Made by a program: the position numbers and the translations under genes. From JBGSIZ01 sp041742255 (lineage in GTDB: Bacteria > Pseudomonadota > Alphaproteobacteria > Rhodobacterales > Rhodobacteraceae), in the NCBI GenBank assembly GCA_041742255.1, contig JBGSIZ010000022.1, positions 1 to 13,601 of the forward strand: a DNA stretch of 13,601 nucleotides, read 5' to 3'. This document shows, one piece after another, positions 5,489-12,140 of the stretch. The notes under the pieces are model-generated. The model made no database searches. It was not told the DNA's origin and saw nothing but the letters and a program-made list of their open reading frames with translations. The number at the start of each line of letters is the position of its first letter. Position 1 is the first letter of the stretch.

Positions 5489-7759
5489 ATGACCCGCTTT
5501 GCCGCGCCGATCGCCGAACAGATCTGGGATATGAAATACCGGTTCAAGGATGCCGCGGGTGCCCCGATTGACGCGACGGTCGAGGACACATGGCACCGGA
5601 TCGCCGATGCGCTCGCCGAGGTGGAGGACGACGCCCCCCGTTGGGCCGCGAAATTCTACAGCGCCTTGGAGGATTTCCGGTTCCTGCCCGCAGGCCGCAT
5701 TACTGCCGGTGCCGGCACCGCCCGGTCTGTCACGTTGTTCAACTGTTTCGTCATGGGCACCGTGCCTGACACCATGAGCGGTATTTTCGACGGTTTGAAA
5801 GAAGCCGCCCTGACCTTGCAGCAGGGGGGCGGGATCGGCTATGATTTCAGCACCATCCGCCCCAAAGGCGCCCCGGTTCACGGCGTTGCCGCCGATGCCA
5901 GCGGCCCGTTGTCGTTCATGGACGTGTGGGACGCCATGTGCCGCACGATCATGTCTGCCGGGTCCCGCCGGGGGGCCATGATGGCCACCCTGCGCTGTGA
6001 CCACCCGGATGTGGAGCAGTTCATTGCCGCCAAATCCGATGCCGCCCGGTTGCGCATGTTCAACATGTCCGTCCTGATCACCGATCCGTTTATGGCCGCC
6101 GTCAAGGCCGATGGCCCCTGGGATCTGGTGTTTGGCGGTGTGGTTTATCGCACCCTGCGCGCCCGTGATCTGTGGGACCGGATCATGCAGGCCACCTATG
6201 ACTATGCCGAACCGGGTGTCATATTCATTGACCGGATCAATGCCGCCAACAATCTGTCTTATGTTGAGACGATTGCCGCCACCAATCCGTGTGGCGAACA
6301 GCCGTTGCCGCCCTATGGTGCCTGTCTGCTGGGGTCTATCAACCTGTCCCGATTGGTGAACGATCCGTTCGGGGACCGTGCCGCGTTGGATGGTGCCGCC
6401 TTGGATGACCTTGTGGCCACTGCTGTGCGGATGATGGACAATGTCGTGGACGCCTCGCGGTTTCCATTGCCCCAGCAAGAGGCCGAAGCCCGCGCCAAGC
6501 GCCGGATCGGTCTGGGTGTGACCGGGTTGGCCGATGCGTTGTTGATGGTGGGCCAGCGGTATGGGTCGGACGAGGCCGCCGCGTTGACCGAAACGTGGAT
6601 GAAATCCATTGCCCGCGCCGCCTATCTGGCCAGTGTTGATCTGGCCCGCGAAAAGGGTCCGTTTCCGTTGTTTGACGCCGAAAAGTATCTGGCGTCCGGC
6701 ACCATGCAGGCGATGGATGCCGATGTCCGCGCCGCCATTGCCCAGCATGGTATCCGCAATGCCCTGCTGACCTCGATCGCGCCGACCGGGACCATATCGC
6801 TCTATGCTGGGAACGTCAGTTCCGGGATCGAACCCGTTTTCGCCTATGCCTATACCCGCAAGGTTTTGCAAAAGGACGGCACCCGGACCGAGGAAGAAGT
6901 CATAGATTACGCCGTCCAGATGTGGCGCGCGTTGAAGGGCGATGCCCCATTGCCCGACTATTTCGTAAACGCCCAGACCTTGCCCCCGATGGACCATGTC
7001 AAGATGCAGGCCGCCGCCCAGAAATGGGTTGATTCGTCCATTTCCAAGACGATCAACTGTCCCGAGGATATCGGGTTCGAGGCCTTCAAGGATGTCTATA
7101 TGGCCGCATGGGATCAGGGGTGCAAAGGTTGCACCACCTATCGCCCCAATGCCATCACCGGGTCCGTTCTGAGCGTGTCCGAGGACAAGACCCCGGCCGA
7201 GGCCCCCGCCCAGGTCCACACCGAGGGCGAGGTCATTTACATGTCCGAACCGCTGGACCGTCCGAACGAATTGGAAGGCGCCACCTACAAACTGAAATGG
7301 CCGGACAGCGAACACGCCATCTATATCACGATCAACGATCTGGTCATCGCGGGTCATCGTCGCCCGTTCGAAGTGTTCATAAATTCCAAGAACATGGAGC
7401 ATTTCGCGTGGACTGTTGCCCTGACCCGGATGATTTCGGCGGTGTTCCGGCGTGGTGGCGATGTGAGTTTTGTCGTTGAGGAACTCAAGGCCGTGTTTGA
7501 CCCCCGGGGCGGCGCGTGGATGGGCGGGAAATATGTCCCATCCATCCTTGCCGCCATCGGGGGTGTCATTGAAAAGCACATGGTGGCGACCGGATTTTTG
7601 CAGGCCGAGGGCATGGGTCTGAAGACCGATCCGCAGGCCGAAGTGGTCAGTCTGGGTGCCCGCCCCAAGAAGGCCTGCTCATCCTGCGGCAGTTACGAAT
7701 TGCGGATGGTCGAGGGATGTATGACCTGCGCGTCCTGCGGATATTCCAAGTGCGGATAG
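5489..7759 (+). CDS. nrdJ: Adenosylcobalamin-dependent (class II) ribonucleotide reductase
   Basis: Reduces ribonucleotides to deoxyribonucleotides with adenosylcobalamin as radical source, with or without oxygen. The 756-aa product has the class II core: FNCFVMGT with C86, GGGIGYDF (113-120), TNPCGEQPLPPYGACLLGSI with N266, thiyl-radical C268, E270 and C279, then APTGTISLYAGN near 432, and GCKGCTTYRPN near 544. C86 and C279 would be the redox pair. A TSCPD-type region follows (about 590-700, including FEVFINSKNMEHFAWTVALT), then a Cys-rich tail with C730xxC733 and C744xxC747xxC750 plus C755, likely a zinc ribbon or thioredoxin-exchange tail. The ATG at 5489 starts the family's MTRFAAPIAEQIW; an in-frame ATG at 5342 would add 49 unrelated residues and span the promoter. 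Control by NrdR is suggested by the upstream sites. No B12 riboswitch was seen. Confidence 0.95.
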   Translation: MTRFAAPIAEQIWDMKYRFKDAAGAPIDATVEDTWHRIADALAEVEDDAPRWAAKFYSALEDFRFLPAGRITAGAGTARSVTLFNCFVMGTVPDTMSGIFDGLKEAALTLQQGGGIGYDFSTIRPKGAPVHGVAADASGPLSFMDVWDAMCRTIMSAGSRRGAMMATLRCDHPDVEQFIAAKSDAARLRMFNMSVLITDPFMAAVKADGPWDLVFGGVVYRTLRARDLWDRIMQATYDYAEPGVIFIDRINAANNLSYVETIAATNPCGEQPLPPYGACLLGSINLSRLVNDPFGDRAALDGAALDDLVATAVRMMDNVVDASRFPLPQQEAEARAKRRIGLGVTGLADALLMVGQRYGSDEAAALTETWMKSIARAAYLASVDLAREKGPFPLFDAEKYLASGTMQAMDADVRAAIAQHGIRNALLTSIAPTGTISLYAGNVSSGIEPVFAYAYTRKVLQKDGTRTEEEVIDYAVQMWRALKGDAPLPDYFVNAQTLPPMDHVKMQAAAQKWVDSSISKTINCPEDIGFEAFKDVYMAAWDQGCKGCTTYRPNAITGSVLSVSEDKTPAEAPAQVHTEGEVIYMSEPLDRPNELEGATYKLKWPDSEHAIYITINDLVIAGHRRPFEVFINSKNMEHFAWTVALTRMISAVFRRGGDVSFVVEELKAVFDPRGGAWMGGKYVPSILAAIGGVIEKHMVATGFLQAEGMGLKTDPQAEVVSLGARPKKACSSCGSYELRMVEGCMTCASCGYSKCG

Positions 7760-7769
7760 CGTCGGTATC

Positions 7770-7797
7770 CCGTCGGTAACCGGGCGGTGTCGTTTTT
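7770..7797 (+). terminator. Possible rho-independent terminator of nrdJ
   Basis: CCG-T-CGG (7770-7776) can pair with CCG-GG-CGG (7780-7787) around a short TAA loop with a small internal mismatch, followed after TGTCG by TTTTT (7793-7797). It lies just after the nrdJ stop. The stem is short, so confidence is moderate. Confidence 0.4.
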
Positions 7798-7832
7798 GCC
7801 TGTGGCGGCGGCGCAATAGTGGCCGGGGCAAT

Positions 7833-7852
7833 GCCGGAACCGGGCCGGAACC
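7833..7852 (+). repeat. Tandem 9-bp direct repeat GCCGGAACC, 11-bp period
   Basis: GCCGGAACC occurs at 7833-7841 and again at 7844-7852 with two bases between. The 11-bp period places both copies on the same DNA face. It lies about 60-75 bases before the LpxR-like gene, where an activator or repressor site would be expected. No known regulator is assigned. Confidence 0.4.
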
Positions 7853-7857
7853 TGCTG

Positions 7858-7900
7858 GCCCCCCGCCCGTGGGTTTGCCATACCGTGCGGGCCGGGGGGC
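7858..7900 (+). promoter_or_regulatory. Long leader hairpin covering the ribosome binding site of the LpxR-like gene
   Basis: GCCCCCCGCCCG (7858-7869) pairs with CGGG (7888-7891) and CGGGGGGC (7893-7900), a 12-bp GC-rich stem with one bulged C at 7892 and an 18-base loop. The 3' arm contains the GGGGGG that serves as Shine-Dalgarno sequence for ATG 7908. If folded in the mRNA it would block ribosome entry, so opening it would be needed for expression. Confidence 0.5.
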
Positions 7901-7907
7901 AAATTGA

Positions 7908-8852
7908 ATGGAAATTGTCATGTGCTTTGCCCGTATCATCGCCCGTATCCTTGCCCTGTCCGCCGTTCTGGTTGCCCCCGGTCTGGCCCATGCCGAAACC
8001 GCGCGTGTCACGCTGGGATTTGGCCGCCTGTTGACCAATGATTTTCTGGGTGATGGCGAGGATCGGTGGCGCACGTCGTCCTATGCGGTGTCGTGGGTTC
8101 GTGGCCCCGAGTGGGAGGGCCGCCGCCCCGCTGCCCCGCTAGACCTGATCGAACATCGGTTCCGGTTGGAGATTGTCGCGCCGTCCGCCCTGAACGGGCC
8201 GGGGTCCGATGACCGCGCCTATGCGGGCATCCTGACCTATGGGATGCACACCCATTACCAGATGTCCGGGGCCGAGATCAGCGCCGGGGTGGATTTGAAC
8301 ATTGTCGGCCCGCAAACCGGGATTGACGGGATGCAGGACTGGTTTCACGATCTGATCGGCGAGCCGTTGTTGAGCGCCGATGTGAGCAACACCCAGGTTG
8401 CCGATGCGTTTTTCGTCAGCCCCGTGATCGAGATGGCCTATCCCGTGCGCGTGTCTGACACCCTCACCCTGCGTCCGTTTGTCGAGGCCCGCGCCGGGTT
8501 GGAAGAGATCGTGCGCGTGGGGGCCGATGTGATGATCGGGGCCTTGGGCCAGGATGCCCTGCAGGTGCGCGACAGCGTGACCGGCCAGTTGATCCGCCCT
8601 GTCACCCAAGACCAGTTCGGGTGGGGCTTTGTTCTGGGCGCCGATGCTGCGATGGTGGGCGACAGCGCCTTGTTTCCCGACAGTTTCGGCACCGTGGCCG
8701 AAGACGTCACCTATCGCGCCCGCGCCGGGGCCCATTGGCAGGCCGGCGAAACCGTCACGTTCTTTTACGGGCTGACCTATTTGTCCGAAGAATTCGTGGG
8801 ACAGACCGAGGGTCAGGTTTTGGGGTCAGTGAAGCTAAATTTCAACTTCTGA
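7908..8852 (+). CDS. LpxR-family lipid A deacylase-like outer-membrane protein
   Basis: A 314-aa protein with a signal peptide (hydrophobic core about 11-25, cleavage predicted after AHA at residue 29) and a C-terminal beta-barrel ending in phenylalanine (LGSVKLNFNF), as expected for an outer-membrane barrel. LpxR enzymes remove the 3'-acyloxyacyl group of lipid A. Family-like segments are TNDFLGDGEDRWRTSSYAVS (43-62, with the N44-D45 pair), DRAYAGILTYG (102-112), VGPQTG (133-138) and MQDWFHDLIG (142-151, H147 as candidate catalytic His). The PxGWxxQ segment typical after that His in characterised LpxR is not evident, so activity on lipid A is unproven. Starts at 7908 or 7920 are both possible; 7908 has the GGGGGG site, which lies in a hairpin. 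The gene stands alone between nrdJ and the Hint gene. Confidence 0.75.
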   Translation: MEIVMCFARIIARILALSAVLVAPGLAHAETARVTLGFGRLLTNDFLGDGEDRWRTSSYAVSWVRGPEWEGRRPAAPLDLIEHRFRLEIVAPSALNGPGSDDRAYAGILTYGMHTHYQMSGAEISAGVDLNIVGPQTGIDGMQDWFHDLIGEPLLSADVSNTQVADAFFVSPVIEMAYPVRVSDTLTLRPFVEARAGLEEIVRVGADVMIGALGQDALQVRDSVTGQLIRPVTQDQFGWGFVLGADAAMVGDSALFPDSFGTVAEDVTYRARAGAHWQAGETVTFFYGLTYLSEEFVGQTEGQVLGSVKLNFNF

Positions 8853-8864
8853 CCAAAAAGTTAA

Positions 8865-8895
8865 CGCCCGACCTTAAAGTTGCTTGATCCGGGCG
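8865..8895 (+). terminator. 6-bp stem-loop after the LpxR-like gene
   Basis: CGCCCG (8865-8870) and CGGGCG (8890-8895) form a perfect stem with a 19-base loop, 12 bases after the stop codon. No T-run follows, so it could act as a 3'-end stabiliser or a rho-dependent end rather than an intrinsic terminator. Confidence 0.35.
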
Positions 8896-8923
8896 AATCA
8901 CCCCTGTTACGGTTAATACGCAA

Positions 8924-8946
8924 GCCCGCGCGCCAATGACGCGGGC
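8924..8946 (+). promoter_or_regulatory. Hairpin in the leader of the Hint-domain gene
   Basis: GCCCGCG (8924-8930) pairs perfectly with CGCGGGC (8940-8946) around a 9-base loop. It ends 8 bases before a GAGG (8955-8958) that could serve ATG 8970. If the start were the ATG at 8952, the stem would occupy the place of its ribosome binding site. Confidence 0.4.
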
Positions 8947-8969
8947 ACGACATGAGGCAGTATACAGGC

Positions 8970-10049
8970 ATGAAGACGGGCTTTCGGGGCACGTTTGTCA
9001 TTTCCTGGTCGCAAACTGAACTGGACGGCCAATGGTCCGCGCCGCTCGACACGTTGCGTGTCGGCACGACGTGGTCCTGGACCGGAGAGGCAGTGCGGGT
9101 GGACGGCCCAAAGGGCGTTCTACCGCTGGGCGACGCCACGGGAGAGGCAGACCTACGCAAACGCGCCGCATTGAGCGTGCGCCGTTTGTTGCGCGCAATG
9201 GATGCGGAACAGGATTTGGCCCCAAAGGCCGAATACGATGCGCCGCTGTTTGAACAGTGTTTCAGCGTGACCGATGGCCGCGCCGCGTGGACCGTCACGT
9301 TGATCCGCACGGGAGAGGGCCGCCACCCCTTGCTGATGTTCATGGCCGATATTCCCCCCCGCCATACTGACCTGTGGGTGGTCAGCCACAACATCGACAT
9401 TGCCGCGCGCAACCAGACCAGCGACACCGCCGGCGGCGTCATCTGTTTTACCCCCGGCACCATGATCCGCACCGCCGATGGTCCCGTCCGCGTCGAGGCC
9501 CTGACCGAAGGCGACCATATCCAGACCAAGGACAATGGCCCGCAAGAGGTTCTGTGGATTGGCCGCCGCCGCGTGTCGGGTGCCCGGTTGCAGGCGATGC
9601 CCCATCTGGCCCCCATCCGTCTGGTTCAAGGCGCGTTGGACAAGGGTATTCCCGACGACGGGCTGCTGGTGTCCCCTGACCACCGGATGATGCTGCGCGG
9701 TCCCCGCGCCCTTGCCTTGTTCAACACCGACGAGGTGCTGGTTACCGCCCGCGACCTGATCAACGATCAGACCGTGTATGTTGATCGCACCCAGCGCGAG
9801 GTCACCTATATCCACCTGATGTTGCCCAGCCATCAGATCGTGTTTGCCAACGGTGTTGAAACCGAAAGTTTCCATCCCGCCAGTGCCGCCCTTGCCACCA
9901 TGGACAATGCCGACAAGGTCCGGATGTTTGCCCGGTTGCCCGACCTGAACGCCGATGTGCAATCCTATGGCCCCTATGCCCGCCGCGTCCTGTCCGACAG
10001 CGAGGCCGCCATTTTGCGCCACGACGAAAACCGGGGTGGCGTGGCCTAG
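8970..10049 (+). CDS. Hint-domain protein (Hint_2-like), solitary
   Basis: A 359-aa protein with an N-terminal region of about 150 residues of unknown function (starting MKTGFRGTFVISW) and a Hint (hedgehog/intein) domain. The Hint part begins GGVICFTPGTMIRTADGPVR with candidate nucleophile C159, followed by VEALTEGDHI (175-184), VSPDHRMML (234-242, His 238) and LPSHQIVFANGVETESFHP (285-303, His 288). This arrangement matches Hint_2-type proteins common in Rhodobacteraceae, whose role is largely unknown; self-cleavage is the general Hint chemistry, not shown here. There is no clear signal peptide and no toxin-like module C-terminal to the Hint block, only about 55 more residues. I prefer ATG 8970, which gives the common N terminus and has GAGG 11 bases upstream; ATG 8952 would add six residues. 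Confidence 0.85.
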   Translation: MKTGFRGTFVISWSQTELDGQWSAPLDTLRVGTTWSWTGEAVRVDGPKGVLPLGDATGEADLRKRAALSVRRLLRAMDAEQDLAPKAEYDAPLFEQCFSVTDGRAAWTVTLIRTGEGRHPLLMFMADIPPRHTDLWVVSHNIDIAARNQTSDTAGGVICFTPGTMIRTADGPVRVEALTEGDHIQTKDNGPQEVLWIGRRRVSGARLQAMPHLAPIRLVQGALDKGIPDDGLLVSPDHRMMLRGPRALALFNTDEVLVTARDLINDQTVYVDRTQREVTYIHLMLPSHQIVFANGVETESFHPASAALATMDNADKVRMFARLPDLNADVQSYGPYARRVLSDSEAAILRHDENRGGVA

Positions 10050-10059
10050 CCCCGTTTGG

Positions 10060-10078
10060 ACCCGTGCCACCGGGTTTT
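10060..10078 (+). terminator. Probable terminator of the Hint gene
   Basis: ACCCG (10060-10064) pairs with CGGGT (10071-10075), followed by TTTT (10075-10078). It lies 11 bases after the Hint-gene stop and just before the rpsD promoter. Confidence 0.5.
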
Positions 10079-10083
10079 GCCCG

Positions 10084-10111
10084 TTGACACCGCGTCCGCC
10101 CCGTCTATAAG
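10084..10111 (+). promoter_or_regulatory. rpsD: Strong sigma-70 promoter of rpsD
   Basis: TTGACA (10084-10089, perfect -35), a 16-base spacer and TATAAG (10106-10111, 5 of 6). The strength suits a ribosomal protein gene. The transcript would carry a leader of about 110 bases. Confidence 0.75.
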
Positions 10112-10135
10112 CCCCCACTTCATGGTGTTGGTGGT

Positions 10136-10204
10136 CCCCGCGAGGGGCAACCTGTCAGGTTTCGGCCAAAGGACAACGCCCTTCATAGTCGCCCCAACGG
10201 GCGT
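10136..10204 (+). promoter_or_regulatory. Structured 5' leader of rpsD with three short hairpins
   Basis: Three stems follow one another: CCCC-GCGA-GGGG (10136-10147), AACCT-GTC-AGGTT (10149-10161) and ACGCCC (10176-10181) with GGGCGT (10199-10204). The last ends 10 bases before AAGGAG, the rpsD ribosome binding site. Autogenous control by S4 is known in other bacteria through different RNA structures; a similar role here is inference. Confidence 0.45.
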
Positions 10205-10228
10205 CGACAGATCGAAGGAGATCAGACG

Positions 10229-10849
10229 GTGACCAAACGCACCTCTGCCAAATACAAAATTGACCGCCGGATGGGTGAAAACATCTGGGGTCGTCCGAAG
10301 TCCCCGGTGAACAAGCGTGAATATGGCCCCGGCCAGCACGGTCAGCGCCGCAAGGCCAAAATCTCGGATTTCGGTATCCAGCTGCGCGCCAAGCAGAAGC
10401 TCAAGGGCTACTATGGCGACCTGACCGAAAAGCAGTTCCGCCGCATCTATGCCGAAGCCGAGCGGATCCGGGGCGATACCGGTGAAAACCTTGTGGGTCT
10501 GCTGGAGCGTCGGTTGGACGCCGTTGTTTACCGTGCCAAGTTCGTGCCGACCGTGTTTGCCGCCCGCCAGTTCGTGAACCACGGCCACGTCACCGTGAAC
10601 GGTGTGTCCGTGAACATCCCGTCCTACCGCGTCAAGGAAGGCGACGTCATCGAGGTCCGCCAGAAGTCCAAGCAGATGGCGCTGGTTCTGGAGGCCGTGG
10701 GCCTGCCCGAGCGTGATGTTCCCGACTATCTGGAAGTCGATCACTCCAAGATGATCGCCAAGTTCATTCGTCAGCCCGGTCTGGGCGATGTGCCCTATCC
10801 GGTGCAGATGGAACCGAACCTTGTGGTCGAATTCTACGCCAAGAACTAA
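10229..10849 (+). CDS. rpsD: 30S ribosomal protein S4
   Basis: Primary 16S rRNA-binding protein that nucleates assembly of the 30S body and contributes to decoding accuracy. The 206-aa product matches the family throughout: MTKRTSAKYKIDRRMG start, NKREYGPGQHGQRR (28-41), KQKLKGYYGDLTEKQFRRIY (55-74), the S4 RNA-binding domain beginning at about residue 95 (LERRLDAVVYRAKF, ARQFVNHGHVTVNG) and the C-terminal VEFYAKN. It lacks the N-terminal zinc-binding cysteines found in some S4 proteins, as usual for this group. The GTG start at 10229 has a clear AAGGAG with an 8-base gap. It is a single-gene unit here, with its own promoter, structured leader and intrinsic terminator, rather than part of an alpha operon. 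Confidence 0.98.
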   Translation: MTKRTSAKYKIDRRMGENIWGRPKSPVNKREYGPGQHGQRRKAKISDFGIQLRAKQKLKGYYGDLTEKQFRRIYAEAERIRGDTGENLVGLLERRLDAVVYRAKFVPTVFAARQFVNHGHVTVNGVSVNIPSYRVKEGDVIEVRQKSKQMALVLEAVGLPERDVPDYLEVDHSKMIAKFIRQPGLGDVPYPVQMEPNLVVEFYAKN

Positions 10850-10872
10850 GGTTCCGGGCAAGACAGCTACAG

Positions 10873-10902
10873 AGGGCCGCGCCGCAGGGTGTGGCCCTTT
10901 TT
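10873..10902 (+). terminator. Rho-independent terminator of rpsD
   Basis: AGGGCC (10873-10878) pairs with GGCCCT (10893-10898), with the stem running directly into TTTTT (10898-10902). It begins 23 bases after the rpsD stop. Confidence 0.8.
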
Positions 10903-10942
10903 CATTTGGTGCCCCTTGGTCCGCCGATTCGTGGCAATTGGG

Positions 10943-10986
10943 GAACGCCCGTGCGGCGTGTTGGCAAATCGGGCGTTCGCCCGCAC
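10943..10986 (+). promoter_or_regulatory. Leader with two competing helices upstream of hisC
   Basis: GAACGCCCG (10943-10951) is a perfect 9-bp match to CGGGCGTTC (10970-10978). Inside its loop, GTGCGG (10951-10956) is complementary to CCGCAC (10981-10986), which lies outside the stem. The two helices cannot form as simple nested hairpins: they either exclude each other or make a pseudoknot. The element lies 70-110 bases before hisC and after the rpsD terminator. Whether it is transcribed is unknown; no clear promoter was found before it. Confidence 0.4.
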
Positions 10987-11054
10987 CTTGGACTGGAAAG
11001 CCCGCCCGGTGGTCGCTATGACGTGCCGGACCGCCCTTTTATTTGAGCAGCCAC

Positions 11055-12140
11055 ATGACCCTTCGGATCAAACCCCAGCCCGGCATCATGGATATTTCGC
11101 TGTATGTCAGCGGGGCGAGCCATGTTCCGGGCAAGACCGAAGTTCTGAAGCTGTCCGCGAACGAAAACCCGTTTGGCCCATCCGACAAGGCCAAGGAGGC
11201 CTTTGCCCGCACGGTTCAGAACCTGCACCGGTATCCCAACACCGATCACACGTCGCTGCGCCGTGCCATTGCCGAGGTTCACGATCTTGACCCCGACCGC
11301 ATCATTTGCGGTGTCGGATCGGACGAAGTGTTGCAGTTTGTCGCCCAAGCCTATGCCGGCAAAGGCAACGAGGTGATCCATACCCAGCACGGGTTTGCGA
11401 TGTATCCCATTCTGGCCAAGGCCGTGGGGGCCACCCCGGTCGAGGTTCCCGAAACCGATCGCCGGGTGAATGTGGATGCCATTCTGGCCGCCTGCACCCC
11501 CAAGACCCGGATCATATTCATCGCCAACCCCGGCAATCCCACCAGCACGTTTGTTCCGGCGGACGAGATCACCCGTCTGGCCGATGCCATGCCGCAGGAT
11601 GCCATTCTGGTGCTGGACGGGGCCTATGCCGAGTTTGTCGATGGGTTTGACGGCGGTGCCGCCCTTGCCGGATCGCGCCCCAATGTGGTCATGACCCGCA
11701 CCTTTTCCAAGATGTATGGGTTGGGCGGGTTGCGCATCGGATGGGGCTATGCCAGCCGTGAGATCATCGACGTGCTGAACCGCATCCGCCAGCCGTTCAA
11801 CCTGTCCGAGACCCAGCTTGCCACCGCAGAGGCCGCCGTGCGCGACCGCGCCTATGAGGCCAAGTGCCGGACCGACAACGCCAAATGGCGTGATTGGCTG
11901 GTTACGTCCCTGAACGATATCGGCGTCGCCTGTGACCCTGCATTTGCCAATTTCGTGCTGGCCCGGTTTGCCGACGCTGCCGAGGCCGAAGCCTGTGACG
12001 CCTATTTGCAGTCCGAAGGCATCATTGTGCGCCGCGTTGCGTCCTATCAATTGCCGCAGTGTCTGCGCATCACCGTGGGGGACGAGAGCGCCTGTCGCCG
12101 CGTGGTGCATGCCATTGCGCAGTTCAAAGGCGTCCGGTGA
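11055..12140 (+). CDS. hisC: Histidinol-phosphate (aromatic) aminotransferase
   Basis: A 361-aa PLP-dependent fold-type I aminotransferase. HisC converts imidazole-acetol phosphate and glutamate to histidinol phosphate; members of this family also transaminate phenylpyruvate or prephenate. Visible are LSANENPFGPS (33-43), HRYPNTDHTSLR (58-69), GVGSDEVLQF (86-95), ANPGNPT (157-163, N161), LDGAYAEF (187-194, D188 and Y191), and TRTFSKMYGLGGLRIGW (214-230) with Schiff-base K219 and R227, all expected for the family. The ATG at 11055 is preferred to TTG 11043; the ribosome binding site is weak (GAGC). The stop overlaps the tyrA start by one base (TGATG), and that pairing suggests a role in tyrosine or phenylalanine synthesis besides histidine. 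A structured leader lies upstream. Confidence 0.95.
   Translation: MTLRIKPQPGIMDISLYVSGASHVPGKTEVLKLSANENPFGPSDKAKEAFARTVQNLHRYPNTDHTSLRRAIAEVHDLDPDRIICGVGSDEVLQFVAQAYAGKGNEVIHTQHGFAMYPILAKAVGATPVEVPETDRRVNVDAILAACTPKTRIIFIANPGNPTSTFVPADEITRLADAMPQDAILVLDGAYAEFVDGFDGGAALAGSRPNVVMTRTFSKMYGLGGLRIGWGYASREIIDVLNRIRQPFNLSETQLATAEAAVRDRAYEAKCRTDNAKWRDWLVTSLNDIGVACDPAFANFVLARFADAAEAEACDAYLQSEGIIVRRVASYQLPQCLRITVGDESACRRVVHAIAQFKGVR

Noticed and set aside
5474..7579. 701-aa open frame antisense to nrdJ
   Set aside because: It is the complement of a well-supported gene; long antisense frames are common when third positions are GC-rich. The translation has no recognisable domain.
8861..8877. CtrA-like site TTAA-N9-TTAA
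   Set aside because: The CtrA consensus needs 7 bases between half sites; here there are 9, and the position is at the 3' end of a gene.
11016..11054. Histidine-rich leader peptide or attenuator ORF before hisC
   Set aside because: Frames here show no run of His, Tyr or Phe codons and no terminator T-run before hisC.
10889..11290. 133-aa plus-strand ORF overlapping the start of hisC
   Set aside because: It begins inside the rpsD terminator and continues out of frame through hisC; no domain is seen.
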